Origin: Hydrocarboniphaga daqingensis
Lineage (GTDB): Bacteria > Pseudomonadota > Gammaproteobacteria > Nevskiales > Nevskiaceae
Direction: 5' to 3'
DNA: 64,000 nt
Assembly: GCF_900129825.1 (NCBI RefSeq)
Contig: NZ_FQWZ01000001.1
Coordinates: forward strand, 186,001 to 250,000
Positions 45,607-54,696 of the stretch are shown piece by piece (the first letter of the stretch is position 1; every line of letters begins with the position of its first letter). The notes under the pieces were generated by a model. It worked only from the letters and a program-made list of their open reading frames with translations, searched no databases and had not been told where the DNA came from. A program made the translations under genes and the position numbers.

Positions 45607-46497
45607 TCAGGCCGCGGGCGCCGGCGCCCAGACGTCGCGGATCACGCCGACCAGCGAACGGATAATCGGATCGTCGCTGCGTTCCTTGGCATGGATGAAC
45701 TGCAGGCGCGTGCGCAGCCGCACGTCGCCCCACAGCATGACTTCGCCGCTGCGCGCGCGCTCCATCGCTTTTTCCTCGCGCATCAACGCAATGCCCAGGC
45801 CCGCGATCGCCAGCGAACTGATCACGGCCTCATGGTCGGCTTCGACGATTCGCGACGGGCGCACGCCGTGCTGCTTGAACAAGCCGGCGATCAAATCGTG
45901 ATGCGTGCTGATCGGCGGCGGAATCACCCAAGGCTGCGTGGCGATCTCTTCGAAGCTGTTGGTCTTCAGACGATCTTTCCAGGCGCTGGGCACGACGACG
46001 CGGAACACCACTTCGCGCAGTTCGACCGAGACCACGTCGGGGTGCGACAGCTCGCCGTAGTAGAAGCTGGCGTCGAGGCCGCCGTCGCGGATCATCTCGA
46101 AAGCCTCGCCGGTCACGACGTGATGAAACTCGATTTCGACCAGCGGATAGCGGCTCATCGTGGCGCTCATGAACGGCGCCACGCGGATGAACTCGGGATC
46201 GGACACGGTACCGACGCGGACGATGCCGCCGATCTCGCCCTTGATCGCGCGCGCCTCATTGCGCATTGCTTGCGCCGCCGACAGCACTTTTTCGGCCATC
46301 GGCAGCAGGCGTCGGCCGGCCGCGGTCAGCATCATGCCGGCCGGCGTGCGCTCAAACAGTGGCGTGGCGAACGTGTCTTCCAGTGCGCGAATCTGCGCCG
46401 ACAACGCCGGCTGGCTGATGTGCAGCTTTTCGGCCGCCCGCGTCAGATGACGCATTTCGGCGACGGCAACAAAGCTTCTGAGCTGGTACAACTCCAT
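45607..46497 (-). CDS. LysR-family transcriptional regulator
   Basis: 296 residues. The N-terminal winged helix-turn-helix is typical (MELYQLRSFVAVAE, TRAAEKLHISQPALSAQIRALE) and a periplasmic-binding-like effector domain follows. It is divergent from the third SET gene with a 92-nt gap, so that gene or the nearby mutarotase-flavodoxin pair are its most plausible targets. LysR regulators often act on the divergent neighbour and on their own gene. The effector cannot be read. Confidence 0.92.
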   Translation of the reverse strand: MELYQLRSFVAVAEMRHLTRAAEKLHISQPALSAQIRALEDTFATPLFERTPAGMMLTAAGRRLLPMAEKVLSAAQAMRNEARAIKGEIGGIVRVGTVSDPEFIRVAPFMSATMSRYPLVEIEFHHVVTGEAFEMIRDGGLDASFYYGELSHPDVVSVELREVVFRVVVPSAWKDRLKTNSFEEIATQPWVIPPPISTHHDLIAGLFKQHGVRPSRIVEADHEAVISSLAIAGLGIALMREEKAMERARSGEVMLWGDVRLRTRLQFIHAKERSDDPIIRSLVGVIRDVWAPAPAA

Positions 46498-46589
46498 GGC
46501 TGTCTCGGATCGCCGGCAGGCGTGACGCGGTCAATGTCGAGCATTATGCCTGCGCCCGCGGCTTCCCCGCTGCCGGCCGGTCAAGCACA

Positions 46590-47102
46590 ATGACCGCTCA
46601 TACGACTGCCACGCCCATGACCCGCACGATCATCGCCCGCCGTTCCCCCATCCACGGCACCGGCGTGTTCGCCGCGCGCAAGATCAAGGCCGGCGACGAC
46701 GTCGTGCAGTACGAAGGCCGGTTGATCACGCATGCCTACGCCGACAAGCACTATGGTGACGGCGGCGAAACCGGCCACACGTTCCTGTTCACGCTCAACG
46801 ATCGCTACATCATCGACGCCAATGTCGGCGGCACCGATGCGCGCTGGATCAATCACAGCTGCGACCCGAACTGCCAGGCCGTGCTGTATGAAGATGACAA
46901 GGGCCGCAAAAAGAAGGACCGCGTCGTCATCGAAGCGCTGCGTGACATCGCGCGCGGCGAAGAACTGACCTACGACTACGGCATCACACTGGAAGTACGG
47001 CAAACGCCGCGCTTGAAGAAGATCTGGGAATGCCGTTGCGGCAGCCCGAAGTGCACCGGCACGATGCTCAAGTCCAAGCGTCGCGCCGCCGTCAAAGACT
47101 GA
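46590..47102 (+). CDS. SET-domain protein, putative lysine methyltransferase (third)
   Basis: 170 residues from the ATG at 46590; an ATG at 46617 would start directly at the SET domain. Motifs: SPIHGTGVFAARKI, WINHSCDPN (the NHSC core), ELTYDYG with the catalytic-type Tyr, and a post-SET CRCGSPKCTG zinc-binding cluster. The intact post-SET makes it closer to eukaryotic-type H3K4/H3K36-like enzymes than the other two SET proteins of the window. It carries a basic C-terminus (KSKRRAAVKD). The target is unknown; divergent LysR control is plausible. Confidence 0.85.
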   Translation: MTAHTTATPMTRTIIARRSPIHGTGVFAARKIKAGDDVVQYEGRLITHAYADKHYGDGGETGHTFLFTLNDRYIIDANVGGTDARWINHSCDPNCQAVLYEDDKGRKKKDRVVIEALRDIARGEELTYDYGITLEVRQTPRLKKIWECRCGSPKCTGTMLKSKRRAAVKD

Positions 47103-47120
47103 CGACGGCGCTTCGGCGCC

Positions 47121-48311
47121 TCACAGCATCTCGACGGCCACGGCGGTGCCTTCACCGCCGCCGATGCACAGCGTCGCCACGCCGCGCTGCAAACGGTGAC
47201 GGCGCAAGGCATGCAACAAGGTCACGATCACGCGCGCACCGCTGGCCCCGATCGGATGACCGAGCGCGCAAGCGCCGCCGTGCACGTTGACCTTGTCGTG
47301 GGCAATGCCCAGTTCGTGCATCGCCGCCATCGGCACCACGGCGAACGCCTCGTTGATCTCATACAGATCGACGTCGCCGGCCTGCCAGCCGATGCGGCCG
47401 AACAGTTTCTGCATCGCACCCACCGGCGCCGTCGTGAACCATGCCGGCTCCTGCGCGTGGCTTGAGTGGCCGAGCACGCGCGCCAGCGGCTTGATGCCCA
47501 GACTCGCCGCTCGACTCTGCCGCATCAGCACCAGTGCCGCCGCTCCGTCATTGATCGACGAGCTCGACGCGGCGGTGATCGTGCCGTCCTTCTTGAACGC
47601 CGGCTTCAAGCCGGGAATCTTGTCGAGCTTGATCTTGCCGGGACCCTCGTCAACGCTGACGACGATTTCGCCGCTGCGGTCACGCACCGTGACCGGCTCG
47701 ATCTCGTCGACGAAAGCGCCGTCACGTATTGCCGCCTGAGCGCGCTGCACCGAAGCGCTGGCGAATGCGTCCTGCGCGTCGCGACCGAACTGGTAACGAT
47801 CGGCACACAGTTCGCCGAAGGTGCCCATCGAGCGCCCGGCTTCGTACGCGTCTTCCAGACCGTCGAGCATCATGCTGTCGTAGATCTGCGCGTGGCCCAT
47901 CCGGTAGCCACCGCGACCCTTGCTCATCAAGTACGGCGCGGCGCTCATGTTTTCCATGCCGCCGACGACGACGATTTCGGCGCTGCCGGCGGCGATCGCG
48001 TCAACGCCAAGCATCAGCGCCTTCATGCCCGACCCACAGACCTTGCCCACCGTGGTGCACGGCGTGCCGTTCGGCAGCCCGGCTTTCAGCGCGGCTTGTC
48101 GTGCCGGTGCCTGGCCCAGGCCCGAGGTCAGCACGCAGCCCATCAGCACCTCGCTGACCGACTCCGGCGCCAGGCCCGCACGGCGCAGCGCGCCGCGGAT
48201 CGCCACGGCGCCCAGATCAGTGGCCGATACGTCTTTGAATGCGCCCTGAAACGCGCCCATCGGCGTGCGGGCGGCGGACACGATGACGACGGGATCGATA
48301 GCGGATGACAT
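47121..48311 (-). CDS. Acetyl-CoA C-acyltransferase (thiolase)
   Basis: 396 residues, standard thiolase length. The nucleophilic Cys lies in VGKVCGSGMKAL (about residue 90), the NEAFAV motif follows, and the C-terminal GGACALGHPIGASG and CIGGG motifs provide the His and second Cys. It either cleaves beta-ketoacyl-CoA in beta-oxidation or condenses acetyl-CoA. It is the last gene of a minus-strand series aldehyde dehydrogenase - ferredoxin - phosphotransferase - thiolase. Confidence 0.94.
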   Translation of the reverse strand: MSSAIDPVVIVSAARTPMGAFQGAFKDVSATDLGAVAIRGALRRAGLAPESVSEVLMGCVLTSGLGQAPARQAALKAGLPNGTPCTTVGKVCGSGMKALMLGVDAIAAGSAEIVVVGGMENMSAAPYLMSKGRGGYRMGHAQIYDSMMLDGLEDAYEAGRSMGTFGELCADRYQFGRDAQDAFASASVQRAQAAIRDGAFVDEIEPVTVRDRSGEIVVSVDEGPGKIKLDKIPGLKPAFKKDGTITAASSSSINDGAAALVLMRQSRAASLGIKPLARVLGHSSHAQEPAWFTTAPVGAMQKLFGRIGWQAGDVDLYEINEAFAVVPMAAMHELGIAHDKVNVHGGACALGHPIGASGARVIVTLLHALRRHRLQRGVATLCIGGGEGTAVAVEML

Positions 48312-48378
48312 CTGCAGCCTCTCTGGGTCGGATACGGATCGCGCGATTCAAGCCGATCGCGCGGCGTCGGATGCAAAA

Positions 48379-49407
48379 CTAAAGGCGGTCGATCAACTCG
48401 ACTGCGCGTTGCGAGAACACGCCGCCGAGGCGGCCGACCTGCTCGGCGTTGTCGGCCACTGCGATGCCCTGCTTGGCGCGCGCGGCGATGCCTTCGAAGA
48501 TCACGGCGATCCGGAACAGCGCAAACACGAAGTGGAAGGTCTGGATCGGCTCCTGCCGCTTCGATACGCGGTAGTAGTCGGCGATGTGCTCGGCTTCGGT
48601 CGGGATGCCGACCGAAGCCAGATCGAGTCCGCGCAAGCCGTAGTACTCCTCGCGCGCGGTGTGCCAGGCCACGCAGTGGTAAGCCAGGTCCGCCAGCGGG
48701 TGTCCCAGCGTCGACAGCTCCCAGTCGAGCACTGCGATCACGCGCGGCTCGGTCGGATGGAACATCAGGTTGCCGGCGCGATAGTCGCCGTGGGCGATAC
48801 CGCTGGCCTCGCTGTCGGGGATGTTGTCCGGCAGCCATTGCAGCAGCCGCTCCAGCGCCGCGTTGTCACGCACCTTGGTCTGCTGCCACTGCTTGCCCCA
48901 GCGGCCGATCTGCCGCTGGAAATAGTTGCCCGGCTTGCCGTAGTCGGCGAGGCCCACGGCGTCCACGTCGACGTTGTGCACGCGGGCCAGCGTCTCGGCC
49001 ATCGACCGATACATCGCGCGCCGCTCGGCCGGCGTCACACCCGGCAGCTCGTAGCTGGCAAACACGCGGCCTTCGAGGCATTCCATCAAGTAGAACGGCG
49101 TGCCGACGATGTCGCGGCCGGCATGGAACAGCAGCACTTCGGGCACCGGCACGTCGGTATCGCGCAGCGCCCGCATCACTTGAGCCTCGCGGTCCACCGC
49201 ATGCGCGCCGGGCAGGATGTCGGGGCCCGGCTGCTTGCGCAGCACCAGCTTGCGGTTGTCGAACGTGACGAAGAACGTCGGGTTGGACTGGCCGCCGCCG
49301 ATACGCTGCAAGCGCATCGGCCCGCTCAGGCCCGGCACGCTCTGGTGCAGAAACGCTTCGAGCGCCGCCGGCTCGAAACCCGGACCGCTCTGCTTGCTGC
49401 TGCTCAT
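48379..49407 (-). CDS. APH-family phosphotransferase (ACAD10/11 N-domain-like)
   Basis: 342 residues. The aminoglycoside-phosphotransferase fold signature is visible: the catalytic loop IAHGDYRAGNLMFHP with the HGD Asp, and the VLDWELSTLGHPLADLAY metal-binding DxE segment. In bacteria these enzymes accompany fatty-acid degradation genes and resemble the kinase domain of ACAD10/11, which phosphorylates 4-hydroxyacids so that they can be degraded. It lies between a ferredoxin and a thiolase, consistent with 4-hydroxyacyl catabolism; no acyl-CoA dehydrogenase is in the window. Not an antibiotic-resistance gene. Confidence 0.85.
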   Translation of the reverse strand: MSSSKQSGPGFEPAALEAFLHQSVPGLSGPMRLQRIGGGQSNPTFFVTFDNRKLVLRKQPGPDILPGAHAVDREAQVMRALRDTDVPVPEVLLFHAGRDIVGTPFYLMECLEGRVFASYELPGVTPAERRAMYRSMAETLARVHNVDVDAVGLADYGKPGNYFQRQIGRWGKQWQQTKVRDNAALERLLQWLPDNIPDSEASGIAHGDYRAGNLMFHPTEPRVIAVLDWELSTLGHPLADLAYHCVAWHTAREEYYGLRGLDLASVGIPTEAEHIADYYRVSKRQEPIQTFHFVFALFRIAVIFEGIAARAKQGIAVADNAEQVGRLGGVFSQRAVELIDRL

Positions 49408-49464
49408 CGTGTCTCCTCGATGCCGTTCTAATGGGTCTTGTAGTTGAGTCGGCGCGCCGCCGCT

Positions 49465-49785
49465 TTAGCCGGCCACGGCCGGCAGCTCGACGATCAGCCC
49501 GTCGAGCGCATCGACGATGGCGATCTGGCAGCTGAGCCGGCTGGTCGGCCGCCGGTCGATGACGCCTTCGAGCATCATGTCCTCGTCTTCTTCAGGCGGC
49601 GCCAGTTGCTCGGCCCAAGGCGACGGCACATACGCGTGGCAGGTCGCGCAGCTGCAGCAGCCACCGCAGTCGCCGGCAACGCCGGGCATCAAGTGATCGA
49701 CCGCGACTTGCATCAGCGTCTTGCCGACCGGCGCCTCGACGATGTGCCGGCGGCCGGCGGGGTCGACGAAAGTGATCGTGGGCAT
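49465..49785 (-). CDS. [2Fe-2S] ferredoxin (putidaredoxin/adrenodoxin type)
   Basis: 106 residues. The cluster-binding pattern C-x5-C-x2-C is read in DCGGCCSCATCHAYV, with the fourth ligand in RLSCQI. An extra Cys (CGGCC) next to the ligands is unusual. This type supplies electrons to cytochrome P450s or oxygenases; a matching FAD ferredoxin reductase is encoded at 59145-60419, but no P450 is in the window. It lies 57 nt upstream of the phosphotransferase gene. Confidence 0.92.
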   Translation of the reverse strand: MPTITFVDPAGRRHIVEAPVGKTLMQVAVDHLMPGVAGDCGGCCSCATCHAYVPSPWAEQLAPPEEDEDMMLEGVIDRRPTSRLSCQIAIVDALDGLIVELPAVAG

Positions 49786-49849
49786 GGCGGACGCGCGCTA
49801 GCGAATGACGAAGGGCCGGAGATTGTAGGCCAAGGCTGCCGCCCGCCCG

Positions 49850-51337
49850 TCACTGCCCGCCGAGGCAGACGTACTTGCGACTCAGGTATTCGTCCAAGCC
49901 ATAACGAGAACCTTCGGAGCCGAAGCCGCTTTCCTTGATGCCGCCAAACGGCGCGACTTCGGTCGAAATCAAGCCTTCGTTGACGCCGACGATGCCGTAT
50001 TCGAGCCGCTCGGTGACGCGCGTGATCCGGCCGATGTCGCGACTGTAGAAATACGCCGCCAGACCGAACTCGGTGTCGTTGGCCATCTGCACCGCTTGTT
50101 CTTCGGTTTCGAAGCGCGTCACCGGCGCCACCGGCCCGAAGGTTTCCTCGCGCAGCACGCGCATGCCCGGCTCGATGCCGGCGAGCACGGTCGGCGCGAA
50201 GAACGCGCCACGCGGCGGCAGCGGCGCGCCGCCGACGATCTGCCGCGCGCCCTTGGCCAGCGCATCGGCGACATGCCCACGCACCTTGTCCAGCGCACGG
50301 TCGTCGATCAGCGGGCCGATCTGCACGCCGGGATCCAGGCCGTTGCCGAGCTTCAGCGCGCCGACCGCTGCGGCCAGCGCTTCGACGAAGCGATCGTGGA
50401 TGCCGGCCTGCACCAGAATCCGGTTAGCGCAAACGCAGGTCTGGCCGGCGTTGCGGAACTTCGACGCCATGGCGCCGGCCACGGCCGCGTCGAGGTCGGC
50501 ATCGTCGAACACGATGAACGGTGCGTTGCCGCCCAGTTCCAGCGACAGCCGCTTGACCGTGCCGGCGCAGGCCGCCATCAGCTGCTTGCCCACTGCCGTC
50601 GACCCGGTAAACGACAGCTTGCGCACGATCGGGTTGCCGGTCAGCTCGGCGCCGATCGGGCGCGCATGGCCGGTGACCACGGCCAGCAGGCCGGGCGGCA
50701 CGCCGGCCTGCTCGGCCAGCACGGCCATCGCCAGCGCCGAAAACGGCGTCAGCTCCGACGGTTTGACGACGATCGCGCAGCCAGCGGCCAGCGCCGGTGC
50801 CACCTTGCGCGTAATCATCGCGGCCGGGAAGTTCCACGGCGTGATCGCCGCGCAGACACCGACCGGCTGTTTGAGCACGCTGATGCGCCGGTCACGGGTC
50901 GGCCCGGGAATCAGATCGCCATAGGCGCGCTTGGCCTCCTCGCCGAACCATTCGATGAACGACGCGGCGTAGCCGATCTCGCCGCGGCTCTCGGCCAGCG
51001 GCTTGCCCTGCTCGCGCGTCATGATCCGCGCCAGATCGTCCTGGTGGGTCAGCATCAGTTCAAACCAGCGCCTGAGCACGGTCGCGCGCTCCTTGGCGCT
51101 GCGCGCTGCCCAGGCTAGCTGCGCCGCTTGGGCCGCCTCAATCGCCCGACGGGTCTCGGCAGCGCCACAGGCCGGTACGCTGCCAACCACCTCTCCCGTC
51201 GCCGGGTCCGTGACCTGGATCGTCTCGCCAGCATCGGCGTCGCACCAGCGGCCGGCGACATAGGCCTGCCGGCGGACCAGATCGGGCCGCTGCAGGCCGT
51301 CAGCAATCGCGGTCGGCAACGGGGAACGGTCATCCAT
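49850..51337 (-). CDS. NAD(P)-dependent aldehyde dehydrogenase (succinate-semialdehyde dehydrogenase-like)
   Basis: 495 residues from the ATG at 51337 with AGGAG 7 nt upstream. Catalytic elements: TPWNFPAAMITRK cofactor region, LELGGNAPFIVF with the general-base Glu, and the nucleophile Cys in NAGQTCVCANR. The overall pattern (SKERATVLRRW, EEAKRAYGDLIPG) resembles GabD-type enzymes. It oxidises an aldehyde to a carboxylate; with 4-hydroxyacid and thiolase genes beside it, a semialdehyde from acid catabolism is a plausible substrate. Confidence 0.9.
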   Translation of the reverse strand: MDDRSPLPTAIADGLQRPDLVRRQAYVAGRWCDADAGETIQVTDPATGEVVGSVPACGAAETRRAIEAAQAAQLAWAARSAKERATVLRRWFELMLTHQDDLARIMTREQGKPLAESRGEIGYAASFIEWFGEEAKRAYGDLIPGPTRDRRISVLKQPVGVCAAITPWNFPAAMITRKVAPALAAGCAIVVKPSELTPFSALAMAVLAEQAGVPPGLLAVVTGHARPIGAELTGNPIVRKLSFTGSTAVGKQLMAACAGTVKRLSLELGGNAPFIVFDDADLDAAVAGAMASKFRNAGQTCVCANRILVQAGIHDRFVEALAAAVGALKLGNGLDPGVQIGPLIDDRALDKVRGHVADALAKGARQIVGGAPLPPRGAFFAPTVLAGIEPGMRVLREETFGPVAPVTRFETEEQAVQMANDTEFGLAAYFYSRDIGRITRVTERLEYGIVGVNEGLISTEVAPFGGIKESGFGSEGSRYGLDEYLSRKYVCLGGQ

Positions 51338-51481
51338 GGCGTGTCTCCTGCATATCAATGGTCCGGATGCCCCAGTTTAGAGCGGCACCGGTCCCGGACG
51401 TTCGATCCGGCTTTCAACACCAGAGCAGCCGCGTGCCGCTGCCTGCCACCCGCCGCGTCATTGGTACCGCTACAACGAGCC

Positions 51482-52414
51482 ATGAAGAACGTTCTGGTGC
51501 TGTATTACTCGCAGACCGGTCAGCTCGAACGCGTGCTGCGTTCGCTGATGCAGCCGTTTGAAGGCGATGCCGGGGTGCGCGTGCACTTTCAGCCGATCGT
51601 GCCCGAGCGGGTGTATCCGTTCCCGTGGCCGGTGGTCACGTTCTTCGACCAGTTTCCGGAATGCGTGCAGCTGGTACCGCCCGCCGTCGACCTGCCCGGC
51701 TTGGACGAAAGCATCGACTACGACCTGATCGTGCTCGGCTACCAGACCTGGTATCTGTCGCCGTCGCTGCCGGCGACCGGCCTGCTCAAGTCACGCTACG
51801 CGGCGCTGCTGCGCGACAAGCCGGTGGTCACCGTGATCGGCTGCCGCAACATGTGGTATCGCGGCCAGTTGGCCGTCCGCCAACTGATCGACGCGGCCGG
51901 CGGCCGCTTCGCGGGCATCTTCGTCCGCGAAGACCAGGGCACGCGCGCCGAAACCTTCATCACGGTGACCGTGTGGCTGCTGACCGGCCGCCGCGAAACC
52001 TGGAAAGGCGTGCTGTCGCCGGCCGGCGTGTCCGACGCGGCGATCGCCGACTCGGCGCGCTTCGGCCGACAACTGCTCGATGGCTTGCACGACGGGCGCA
52101 TCGACCGCGGACAGGCGGTGTTTGACGGCGCCGACAGCGCGCCGGTCGACCCGCATTACGTGCTGACCGAGGAAATCGGCTGGCGCGGCTTTCGGCTCGG
52201 GGCCGGCATCGTCCGCCTCGCCGGCGGGCCGGGCCGCTGGCAGCGCATACCGCTGCTGGGCTTGTTTGCCCTGTGCCTGGGTATCGGCATCGTCACGATC
52301 GTGCCGTTCGGGCTGGTCGCACTGGCGGTGTTCAAGCGTTCGGCGCGCTATCAGCGCTGGCTGGATCAACAAATCCGCTATCTGCAGGGCGACGACCTGC
52401 CGCGCGCCGGCTGA
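51482..52414 (+). CDS. DarA-like flavodoxin-fold protein (dialkylresorcinol condensing/aromatising enzyme type)
   Basis: 310 residues from the ATG at 51482. The N-terminal FMN loop YYSQTGQLERVL (residues 8-18) and the phrases VYPFPWPVVTFFDQFPECVQL, YDLIVLGYQTWYLSPSLP and VIGCRNMW (about residue 121) match what I recall of DarA, which aromatises the cyclohexanedione formed by DarB to a dialkylresorcinol. A C-terminal hydrophobic segment (about residues 258-284) would anchor it to the membrane. It is divergent from the aldehyde dehydrogenase and 38 kb from the DarB-like gene. Family recall is not checked by search. Confidence 0.68.
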   Translation: MKNVLVLYYSQTGQLERVLRSLMQPFEGDAGVRVHFQPIVPERVYPFPWPVVTFFDQFPECVQLVPPAVDLPGLDESIDYDLIVLGYQTWYLSPSLPATGLLKSRYAALLRDKPVVTVIGCRNMWYRGQLAVRQLIDAAGGRFAGIFVREDQGTRAETFITVTVWLLTGRRETWKGVLSPAGVSDAAIADSARFGRQLLDGLHDGRIDRGQAVFDGADSAPVDPHYVLTEEIGWRGFRLGAGIVRLAGGPGRWQRIPLLGLFALCLGIGIVTIVPFGLVALAVFKRSARYQRWLDQQIRYLQGDDLPRAG

Positions 52415-52481
52415 GCGCGCTTCAACGGGCGTCCGGGCTGCGCGTGGCAGAATCGCCGCGTCGATCCCCTTGGAGCCTTGC

Positions 52482-53612
52482 ATGATTCCGTCCCACGGCT
52501 ATGCCGCCAGCGCCGCCCGCGGCCCCTTGGCCCCGTTCAAGTTCGAGCGCCGCGATCCGGGTGCGCACGATGTCGTCATCGAGGCGCTGTACTGCGGCGT
52601 GTGTCATTCCGACCTGCATTCGGTCAACAACGACTGGGGTGGCAGTCGCTACCCGATCGTGCCGGGCCACGAGATCATCGGCCGCGTCACGTCGGTCGGC
52701 AGCGCGGTCAGCCAGTTCAAGGTCGGCGACCACGCCGGCATCGGCTGCCTGGTCGACAGCTGCCGCGAATGCGGCTCCTGCCACGCCGACGAAGAGCAGT
52801 ACTGCGAGCGCGGCGCCACCGGCACCTACAACAGCTACGAGCGCGGCACCCGCATCCCGACCTACGGCGGCTACTCGACCAACTACGTCGTCGCCGAGCG
52901 CTTCGCGCTGAAGATCCCGGCCGGCATGGACCTGGCCGCGACCGCGCCGCTGCTGTGCGCGGGCATCACCACGTACTCGCCGCTGCGGCACTGGAAGGTT
53001 GGCCCCGGCCAGCGCGTCGGCGTCGTCGGGCTCGGCGGGCTGGGCCACATGGCGGTCAAGATCGCGCACGCGATGGGCGCCGAAGTCACGCTGTTCAGCA
53101 CGTCGGAGAGCAAGCGACAGGACGCGATCCGCCTCGGTGCGACGCACGTGGTGCTGTCACGCGACGCCGACCAGATGAAGGCACAGGCCAACCGTTTCGA
53201 CTTCATTCTCGACACGGTATCGGCGCCGCACGACATCAATGGCTACCTGCGCCTGCTCAAGCGAGACGGCACGATGTGCCTGGTCGGCTTGCCCGAAACG
53301 CCGACGCCGATCGCCGCCGGCAATCTAGTGTTCGGCCGCAAGAGCCTGGCCGGTTCGCTGATCGGTGGCTTGGCGCAGACCCAGGAAATGCTCGACTTCT
53401 GCGCCGCGCACGGCATCGTGTCGGACATCGAGCTGATCCCGATCCAGCAGATCAACGAGGCCTATGCGCGGCTCGAAAAGGCCGACGTCAAATACCGCTT
53501 CGTGATCGATCTGGCGACGCTGAAGGCCTGCTCCGGCCGGCGCCGGCTCAGTCGAACACCACCACCTGGCGCACGGCCTCGCCGCGCGCCAGGCGGTCGA
53601 AGCCGGCGTTGA
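52482..53612 (+). CDS. Zinc-dependent alcohol dehydrogenase (CAD/YahK-like) with C-terminal extension
   Basis: 376 residues from an ATG behind TTGGAG. The catalytic zinc site starts at CGVCHSDLH, structural zinc cysteines lie in CRECGSCHADEEQYC, and the nucleotide-binding motif is GLGGLGHMAVKIAHAMG. The cinnamyl/aryl-alcohol dehydrogenase group uses NADP(H) on aldehydes. The family normally ends near YRFVIDLATL; here about 28 further Arg/Pro-rich residues run into the convergent gene, suggesting loss of the original stop. Confidence 0.88.
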   Translation: MIPSHGYAASAARGPLAPFKFERRDPGAHDVVIEALYCGVCHSDLHSVNNDWGGSRYPIVPGHEIIGRVTSVGSAVSQFKVGDHAGIGCLVDSCRECGSCHADEEQYCERGATGTYNSYERGTRIPTYGGYSTNYVVAERFALKIPAGMDLAATAPLLCAGITTYSPLRHWKVGPGQRVGVVGLGGLGHMAVKIAHAMGAEVTLFSTSESKRQDAIRLGATHVVLSRDADQMKAQANRFDFILDTVSAPHDINGYLRLLKRDGTMCLVGLPETPTPIAAGNLVFGRKSLAGSLIGGLAQTQEMLDFCAAHGIVSDIELIPIQQINEAYARLEKADVKYRFVIDLATLKACSGRRRLSRTPPPGARPRRAPGGRSRR

Positions 53613-54696
53613 TCTCGTCGAGCCTGAGCCGGTGCGTCAGCAGCCGGTCCACCGGCAGCAGCCCGGCGCGGTACATCGCCACAAAGCGCGGAATGTCGCG
53701 GCTCGGCACCGCCGAGCCCATGTAGGAGCCTTTGACGGTGCGTTCTTCGGCGACCAGGCTGACGGCCGGCACGGAGAACATCCGGCCCGGATGCGGCAGA
53801 CCGGCCGTCACCGTGGTGCCGCCGCGCCGCGTCGCCGCATAAGCCTGGCCCAGCACCACTTCGCTGCCAACGGTCTCGATCGTGGTCTGCGCGCCGCCGG
53901 CGGTGATCGCGCGGATCTGCGCCACCGCGTCTTCTCCGGCGGCGACGACATGCGTTGCGCCCAGTTCGCGCGCCAGCGCCAGCTTCGACGGCAGCACATC
54001 CACCGCGATCAGCGGATAAGCGCCGGCCGCGCGGGCGCCGAGCAGCGCCGCCAGCCCCACGCCGCCGAGGCCGAATACGGCAACGCTGTCGCCGGGCTGC
54101 ACGCGCGCGGTGTTCACCGCAGCGCCGACGCCGGTCATCACCGCGCAGCCGAACAAGGCGGCGATTTCGGCGGGTAGATCGGCATCGACTTTGACGGCCG
54201 AGCGCGCCGACACCACGGTGGCCTCGGCAAACGCGCTGACGCCGAGGTGGTGATGGGGTCGGCTGCCGGCGCCGGGCGCATCGGTCAGCTGCCAACGGCG
54301 TTCGCCGCCGAGCAGGCTGCCGGCCGTGTTGGCCGCCGCACCGGGCTCGCACAGCGCCGGCCGGCCGCTGGCGCAAGGCGCGCAGTGGCCGCAGGTCGGC
54401 ACGAACGAAAACACCACTTGGTCGCCGACCGCGAAGCCGTCGACGTCGGCCCCGATCGCGATGACGCGGCCGGCTGCCTCATGCCCGAGCACCATCGGCA
54501 GCGGCCGCGGACGCGAGCCGTCGATCACCGACAAGTCGGAATGGCACAAGCCGGCTGCGCCGACTTTGACCAGCAGTTCGCCGCGTCCCGGTGCGTCGAG
54601 TTGCAGCTGCCGCAAGCGCAGTGGCTGCGACTGCGCATACGGCGCTGGCAAGCCGACGTCGCTGAGCACGGCGGCGGTGACGGTGATCGACGTCAT
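53548..54696 (-). CDS. Zinc-dependent alcohol dehydrogenase (class III-like)
   Basis: 382 residues from the ATG at 54696, overlapping the thioesterase stop (ATGA). The catalytic zinc region is AAGLCHSDLSV with HEAAG, the structural zinc cysteines are in CGHCAPCASGRPALC, and GLGGVGLAALLGARAAG binds NAD. It oxidises alcohols to aldehydes. Coupled to a thioesterase and a histidine phosphatase, it is probably part of an alcohol or acyl-CoA catabolic operon that starts at the SDR gene. Its 3' end lies under the tail of the convergent CAD-type gene. Confidence 0.87.
   Translation of the reverse strand: MTSITVTAAVLSDVGLPAPYAQSQPLRLRQLQLDAPGRGELLVKVGAAGLCHSDLSVIDGSRPRPLPMVLGHEAAGRVIAIGADVDGFAVGDQVVFSFVPTCGHCAPCASGRPALCEPGAAANTAGSLLGGERRWQLTDAPGAGSRPHHHLGVSAFAEATVVSARSAVKVDADLPAEIAALFGCAVMTGVGAAVNTARVQPGDSVAVFGLGGVGLAALLGARAAGAYPLIAVDVLPSKLALARELGATHVVAAGEDAVAQIRAITAGGAQTTIETVGSEVVLGQAYAATRRGGTTVTAGLPHPGRMFSVPAVSLVAEERTVKGSYMGSAVPSRDIPRFVAMYRAGLLPVDRLLTHRLRLDEINAGFDRLARGEAVRQVVVFD

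Noticed and set aside
47108-47121. Small GGCGC-TTCG-GCGCC hairpin between the third SET gene and the thiolase
   Set aside because: Five base pairs with no T-tract is too weak to call a terminator, although the UUCG loop and convergent position are suggestive.
48379-49407. APH-domain protein as an aminoglycoside resistance gene
   Set aside because: Sequence and neighbours (thiolase, ferredoxin, aldehyde dehydrogenase) fit the ACAD10/11-like catabolic kinase group.
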